A stretch of 64,000 nucleotides of DNA from Siphonodentalium dalli (taxonomy: Eukaryota; Mollusca; Scaphopoda; Gadilida; Siphonodentaliidae), in NCBI GenBank assembly GCA_032622095.1, contig CP136068.1, positions 153,105,151-153,169,150 of the forward strand. Reading direction: 5' to 3'. The first letter of the stretch is position 1. The number at the start of each line of letters is the position of its first letter. The notes beneath the pieces are model-generated. The model was not told where the DNA came from. It ran no database searches and saw only the letters and a list, made by a program, of their open reading frames with translations. Positions 58,846 to 64,000 of the stretch are shown here, one piece after another. The translations under genes and the position numbers were made by a program.

Positions 58846-60240
58846 TGGCAGCACAAAGCAACCTTAACATAGCTCATATAAACGCGAATAGCATCAGGGC
58901 CCATAAACAAGAACTAGTAGAATACGTAGAAGAAAATAGAGAGTAACCGAAACAAAACTAGGCAATGACATTATATGTTCATTCCCCGGCATGAACACAT
59001 GGAGAAAAGACAGATCCTCCGCGGGGTGGGGGGGGGGGGGGTCGCTATACTAGTTAGACACCATATAAAGTAGACCATTATCAAAACGTCCCAACGTCCA
59101 AGACGAAATCATAGCAGTAGAAACGACTATCGGCAATAGAAAAACAACTATAATTTCCCTATACTTTCCACCGTGCAAAACTCATCCCCAACTTTCAAAT
59201 AAATTTACAGATAAATTCTTCTAGGAGACCTTAACGCAAAACGTATAGTATACAAATGCAGCAAAACTAATCCCTACGGGGACTTACTATTCGACATATT
59301 CGACGACCAAGAACAAATGCTACTGAATAACAAATGCATCGAAACCCACCATGCTGACATAAACACCAAATCATGGGAAATGCTAGACTACGCCCTAGCC
59401 ATGCCATCAATTGCAAAAAACAATACACACATGCAATATAGGCTTCGACAATGGGAGTGACCACTATCCGGTCGAACTCTACACAACAAACATAAAACCA
59501 CAACACAACAAAAACATTCTCGCAGATTGGGACAGATTTCGGGAACACATAAACTCAAACATTGGCAATACAGAAATTAACACCCAAAATGATATCGAAA
59601 TGGCAGCCAAACCAATATCCGACATAATTAAGGAGGTCATCGAAACAGCATGCCGAAAAAGAAAATAAAGCAAAATAAATGGAATGTATCGCGGGAAACA
59701 TTATAAATAATTCACGCACCTCAAACGCAATACGTGCAGACTAATGTAAAAACATCATAAAGACATCGATTACAGAACTATATATAACAATTTAACAAGA
59801 AAAGTAAACAAAGCAGTTAAACTGGAAAAGGGGTAGTCATGGGATAGGGTAACAACCAAACTTGGGGAAATGCAATTCGATGTGAAATTTTGGAAAACAT
59901 TCAAAGTTTTAACTTGCCGAGCTACATCAAACAATAGCGACAAACCACTCAAAGACGAAAACAATGAATCATTCACAAACAACACAGACAAGGCAAACAT
60001 TTTTCGCGACATCATTACAAAATATACACAAAACCCACAATCAGCAAACATTTTAGAAAATATGTAATTGAATATGTAAGACAAAACAAAGACAAATTCG
60101 TACTCTTAAAATAACCCATACCCGAGACAGACGATGAACACACAATGGCAACTACCATTACACCACAGTAAACCCAAGACTCTCTAACGCGTGCAACCGA
60201 ACAAAGCCCCGGGCGATGACGAAATAACAAATAACAAAGA
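58846..60240 (+). mobile_element. Jockey/CR1-type LINE fragment: endonuclease to start of RT
   Basis: The endonuclease opens with AQSNLNIAHINANSIRAHKQ. Then come ETKLGNDIICSFPGM, GWGGGGVAILV (with a 14-G run at ~59027), VETTIGNRKTTIISLYFPPC, FLGDLNAK (catalytic Asp-Asn-type segment), LDYALA and DNGSDHYPVEL, the SDHxP signature. A spacer with FKVLTCRATSNN and FRDIITKYTQN leads to NKAPGDDEI at about 60200, the first RT block. The sequence ends there, before palm motifs. Many frameshifts. It is a different copy and probably a different family from 43.7-47.3 kb. Confidence 0.82.
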
Positions 60241-61073
60241 TTGCATAAATTAACATACATGTTTGGAATTCCCGCATATCTATGCTGTTTTGCTTTAGTT
60301 CATGTTGATACCAGTCACAACAGACTCTTATCGTGTCACCATATTTACACAGTCCCGCAATGTTCTTATAAAGTATATAGATTATAGTGTCAACTATGTA
60401 AAACACCGCATTGCCATGTCATAGGTCAAACTTGGGATCTTTCAAATGATATAGCCATTGCAAATAACGTTAAAGTAGAATCAAACACATGTAGTTCGTT
60501 AAAGATATCAAATAAGATGCACGCAATTCACACACTAAGGTATTAAATCGGTATCATTGATATTTTCGACCAGAAATTGTCACATGAGCATTGGAAAATG
60601 GTACATGGGGTGTCGGAATCAAAAATGATACATTCAGAATGAAACAAAATCGTATGTAAAATCTTGAAGACATGGGAAGCCCCATACCGTTGGCGAATTG
60701 ACTGAGGAAGACATAGCATAAGTGGAATCCATATATTCAACTTAAAGTTGGCCATTTCCATCGCTGAATGGGTCGTGGGTGGATTCGTTGAAAACACAGA
60801 ACACCATGTGCACAATTCAAGCGACTGGTAAATACAAATTAAATCGTATTGTAAACCTAAAAGCATTCAGCGCGGTCATATTATATCATTAGTCGATGAC
60901 TGCATCGAAGTTGTCTGAAAACATGACTCAGTTTGCTTAAATTTGATGAAAATTTATGAGCAAAGTTTCGCTTTTGTGAAAAAAATATGTCTGCCACCAT
61001 TCATTCGCTTCCGGTATAGATCATACGACCCGTAATCATGTGACTGGTCGAAATGTGCGTCTATATCAACATC
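60241..61073. other. Intergenic, nothing recognised
   Basis: The start of RT is lost here. CTTCCGG (61008) and CATGTGAC (61037) just before 61074 may be promoter elements of the next feature. Confidence 0.4.
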
Positions 61074-62377
61074 ATGGCTGCATCTATTGCTTTGTTTCCA
61101 CGTGAGTCTTTGTGACGACTTTTATGAATTACCGGATGTTCTGAACTTACTGATGTGATGTGAAACTCCTGATACTGCTGACTCTAAGCATGACCAGCAT
61201 TCTCGAGTCCGAATAGACTAGTGGCTAGTAAAACTTTGAAAGCATGTTTTATGTCTTTAGTGGTTTTTTTTTACAAACACCAATGCTTGTGACTGGATGT
61301 GTGATGCCAATAAATAGAAGGGAAAATAACTGGTTATTCAAGTTCAAAGCCACGCCGTGTTCAGCCTGATGTAAATTATATTTAGGTTTCATTTTTGTTT
61401 CACTGGAGCCGTTAAGGCACTGGCGGTTTCGAATTACTGGATAATGAGTTGATTTTTCCAGTTTATTTACTATGTCATGTGTTTACTATTTAGCTTATAC
61501 ATATATGTGTTTCATCCTAAAATAGTATGTCATGTAACATTTGAATGATTGCTATTCCCATTCTTTCCCAAACTATGTATATCTATGATAGACTAGTATA
61601 TATCACAATCATCTAACATATTTGGTTGAAATATATGCCATTGATCAATTAATTTATTATTCAGGTGTGTTTTGTATGCTATCGAGTATATCCATTGAGA
61701 CCCCATGGCAGATATATTCACACATAATATATAAGCACGCACACAGTGCAGTAACTTGACAAATTTTCTTACCACATTGTCAAATTGTTTGTTTCTTTTT
61801 AATAACGTTTCTATCTATCACATTTTACTCTCCTTGTCATTGGCCAATGTCACTTTTAAATTGGTATAGGTGCCATCTGTCCATGCACACGGCGTTGATA
61901 ATCAGCTGTGTTTAAAGATGAATTCACTATTCAGATCTACAAGTTTTCATTAGAGGAAATCATTTTGAAACAGTATAGTGTATACAATAATGTATTTTGA
62001 CAATGATTTGCCGTCTGAAAGACTCATGTCAACATATGAAATGTTCTATACGTTAATACATTTTTTTAATTTGTTTACACTCGTTTAGAGTATCAATAAT
62101 TATTACACCAGATCCAACTCTTCAATGACATACATATGGTATCATCTGGTATTTATAAGTCTTGTTACTACGTCACATTTTTTTTTTATTATTTGCAGTG
62201 GAAAAAGCCAATAGTGATTTAAATATAATGTGTACTCAACACCTGAATACATCTTTAATTTATCTTGAATCCAGTTATTTTTTTTATGTTTTTATAAAAG
62301 AAAAATTTATAGATACTATAACATATCTGTGCACATTAATTTATAAATATTCTGCTTTAATGATGAATTCAACTTGA
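61074..62377 (+). CDS. Possible short two-exon host gene
   Basis: Exon 1 (61074-61101) starts ATCATGG, with A at -3 and G at +4, and reads MAASIALFP before a consensus donor GTGAGT at 61102. A strong acceptor, a T-rich tract ending ATTATTTGCAG, closes at 62198. Exon 2 (62199-62377) continues in the phase left by exon 1 (one base carried over) and ends in TGA, giving 68 residues in all. Exon 2 encodes EKANSDLNIMCTQHLN and an aromatic-rich stretch YLESSYFFYVFIKEKF. I do not recognise it. Exon 2 might continue elsewhere by other splicing; a further acceptor TTATTTCAG (62975) and donor GTAAAT (63013) lie downstream. Confidence 0.3.
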
Positions 62378-63582
62378 ATTGGTATGGGAACACATCTGGG
62401 ACCTTGCATGCTTTTACTATAGGTGGGTCGTACACTCCATCATGTTTGTTCATTTAATACGTTATTTAGAAGTACTGCCCCCCCCAATTGTGTTCCATTC
62501 ACAGAGCTTGGCTAACCAACCATGTGATTCAATGGAAAACTCGCACATACTGTTATGTGCATATTTGGAATAACATGGATTTAAGGAAAGACCAAATACT
62601 ACGATATTACCTCTTGGTTTTGTGATCACCTATGGAAAAAAATATTTACGTGCACAAAACTTTAGTTTTCTCTTAATCCCAATGGCAATACTGTATGGTG
62701 TTGGCAAAGTAAAGAGCGTTTATTTGAGCTACTAAAGTATAAATTTATGTAACTTTGGTAAGACCGTCTTGAGACAATATATACCGGTACCTTCATCGTT
62801 AACCAACAGCCATAATTCATAGTAATACTGGTTATTACCAGCCTAAATATAGGTAGCTTAGTTATAGTCAAATTCATAAATATTATTGAGGTTTGAACTT
62901 GCAGACAATGGAGTTGAAGATTTTGTGCCGCTTTAATTAAGATCTTCGTAAAATAATTTTTTTCGGTTATTTCAGCATATTTCTATGTCAGTGGATTGAC
63001 AACTCTACCTCGGTAAATATGAATCAAGACTTCCAGTTCAAACGTATATGTCGCTGTGTTTACAGTCCGATTCATCGCAATCGTCATTTCAAAATTATAT
63101 CTAATAAGCTAAATAAATTAGCAATACGCACTCCAGTTTATACATTTCTGATGAAATATACGCAAAGTTCAAACAGAGCAATAAAACCGTGATATCCCCG
63201 GATAATAGTTATGTATTATTCACGATTATTATTACGCGCGCCGCGTGTATACTGTTCTAGAGATTCTAAATAGCTCTGGTTCGCTGGGTGTTTTATTTAT
63301 AGATAATGGGAATTTCTGGGAGGATTAAAAGTCGAAGGCCGAGTCCGGTAAAAGGTGTAGCTGGGAATTTAATTTTCGTTTATTGTCCTTTACATTATTA
63401 TGTCAATAATGTTGATTTTTGGTTTGTGACAAGCTATATCAATTACAAATAAAAGAAATGAAAAAGATATTTTGTAAGTCTTATATTTCAACTTGTATAG
63501 ACATTTTTCGTTCTGCAGCCCACTGGGGGTTGTGGTCGGAGACGGCCGAGTCGGCCGCCAGTTCGTTAATTAGATGCTGGTT
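62378..63582. other. Intergenic, possible mini-exon
   Basis: A TTTTTTTCGGTTATTTCAG acceptor at 62975 and a CG|GTAAAT donor at 63013 could bound a 37-base exon. Otherwise no gene was seen. Confidence 0.35.
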
Positions 63583-63714
63583 GATATTGTTATTTTAACG
63601 GAATTCTGAGTTGGTCATTCGCGAAACCAATATATTTTATATTCTATAATTACAACCGTGGGTATATAATGTATGATCTTGAGCGCGTTACCATTTCTGA
63701 CATTGGTTTTCTTG
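63583..63714 (+). repeat. Dispersed repeat family R1, copy 3
   Basis: TATTTTAACGGAATTCTGAG through TGATCTTGAGCGCGTTACCA to GGTTTTCTTG matches copies 1 and 2. Sequence to the left of about 63583 is unrelated to them, so this copy starts later in the family consensus. Confidence 0.82.
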
Positions 63715-64000
63715 TAAGATTTTGTGATAGCAAATTACCTCGACCTATGGGCTGAGGCTCCTACATCAGCGCCAACCTCCCACGCGTCATCACTAAATTA
63801 TGGCGATTCTCGCGTACTGATAGTCTGGTTTATGTTTATCCACGTGTTCAGGACGGTTAAGGTCAATGAATGTAAACAATAATGCAAGCTCAATGGCCAT
63901 ATATTGGCATACATATAACATATTGCCCACAAACCTAAAAAATGCCAAAACAAAGGACTGCTGAGTACTCTACGTAATCGCGTTTGGTTATTTGTTAGAA
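63715..64000. other. Window end, nothing recognised
   Basis: No gene or repeat was recognised. Confidence 0.4.

Noticed and set aside
59267-59548. 93-codon minus-strand frame
   Set aside because: Complement of the LINE endonuclease region on the plus strand.

Overview
The window is animal nuclear DNA and most probably molluscan. It is AT-rich, has splice signals, and is dominated by old non-LTR and LTR retrotransposons, SINEs with tRNA-like Pol III promoters, foldback DNA elements and short-period tandem repeats. The one well supported host gene is a caspase-8/10-like initiator caspase with two death-effector domains, which places the organism among animals. The molluscan assignment is inference: it rests mainly on the SINE at 10.8 kb, whose ACATTAAACCCC tail resembles molluscan SINE tails.

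Layout. 0-10.3 kb: intergenic repeats (a TAGTC dyad array, a ~175-bp ATGGCGGC repeat, a ~300-bp repeat that changes orientation, a 26-bp satellite). 10.8-13.9 kb: a SINE, then the caspase exon on the minus strand. 14.7-21.2 kb: a decayed Ty3/Gypsy-type endogenous element with gag, protease, RT, RNase H, integrase and an env-like gene. It has lost the RT active-site segment and no 3' LTR is visible. 20.7-26.7 kb: a cluster of five long hairpins, plus a 0.4-kb element with 50-bp inverted termini and a LINE ORF1 remnant. 28.5-34.3 kb: a CR1-like LINE reverse transcriptase in two pieces with other repeats between them, two Helitron-like elements in opposite orientation, and several tandem duplications. 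38.5-40.8 kb: a broken transposase-like gene. 43.5-47.3 kb: a minus-strand CR1-type LINE (SGNH esterase, endonuclease, RT) cut at its 3' side by a 70-nt-arm hairpin. 49.1-50.5 kb: two SINEs of one family. 51.0-52.0 kb: an inverted-terminal-repeat element filled with ACGCAAC motifs in both orientations. 53.5-54.4 kb: a duplicated 16-bp satellite. 58.8-60.2 kb: a second LINE with endonuclease and the start of RT. 61.1-62.4 kb: a possible short two-exon host gene with matching splice phase.

Two threads are unexpected. First, seven long near-perfect palindromes (arms 28-76 nt, spacers 1-27 nt) have unrelated sequences, so they are not copies of one transposon. Two are essentially perfect, one sits inside the env pseudogene and one forms the edge of a LINE. 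Second, a dispersed family (called R1 here) occurs four times with one fixed 3' end and different left ends. Apart from the caspase and possibly the 61-kb gene, the genes here do not form a pathway.
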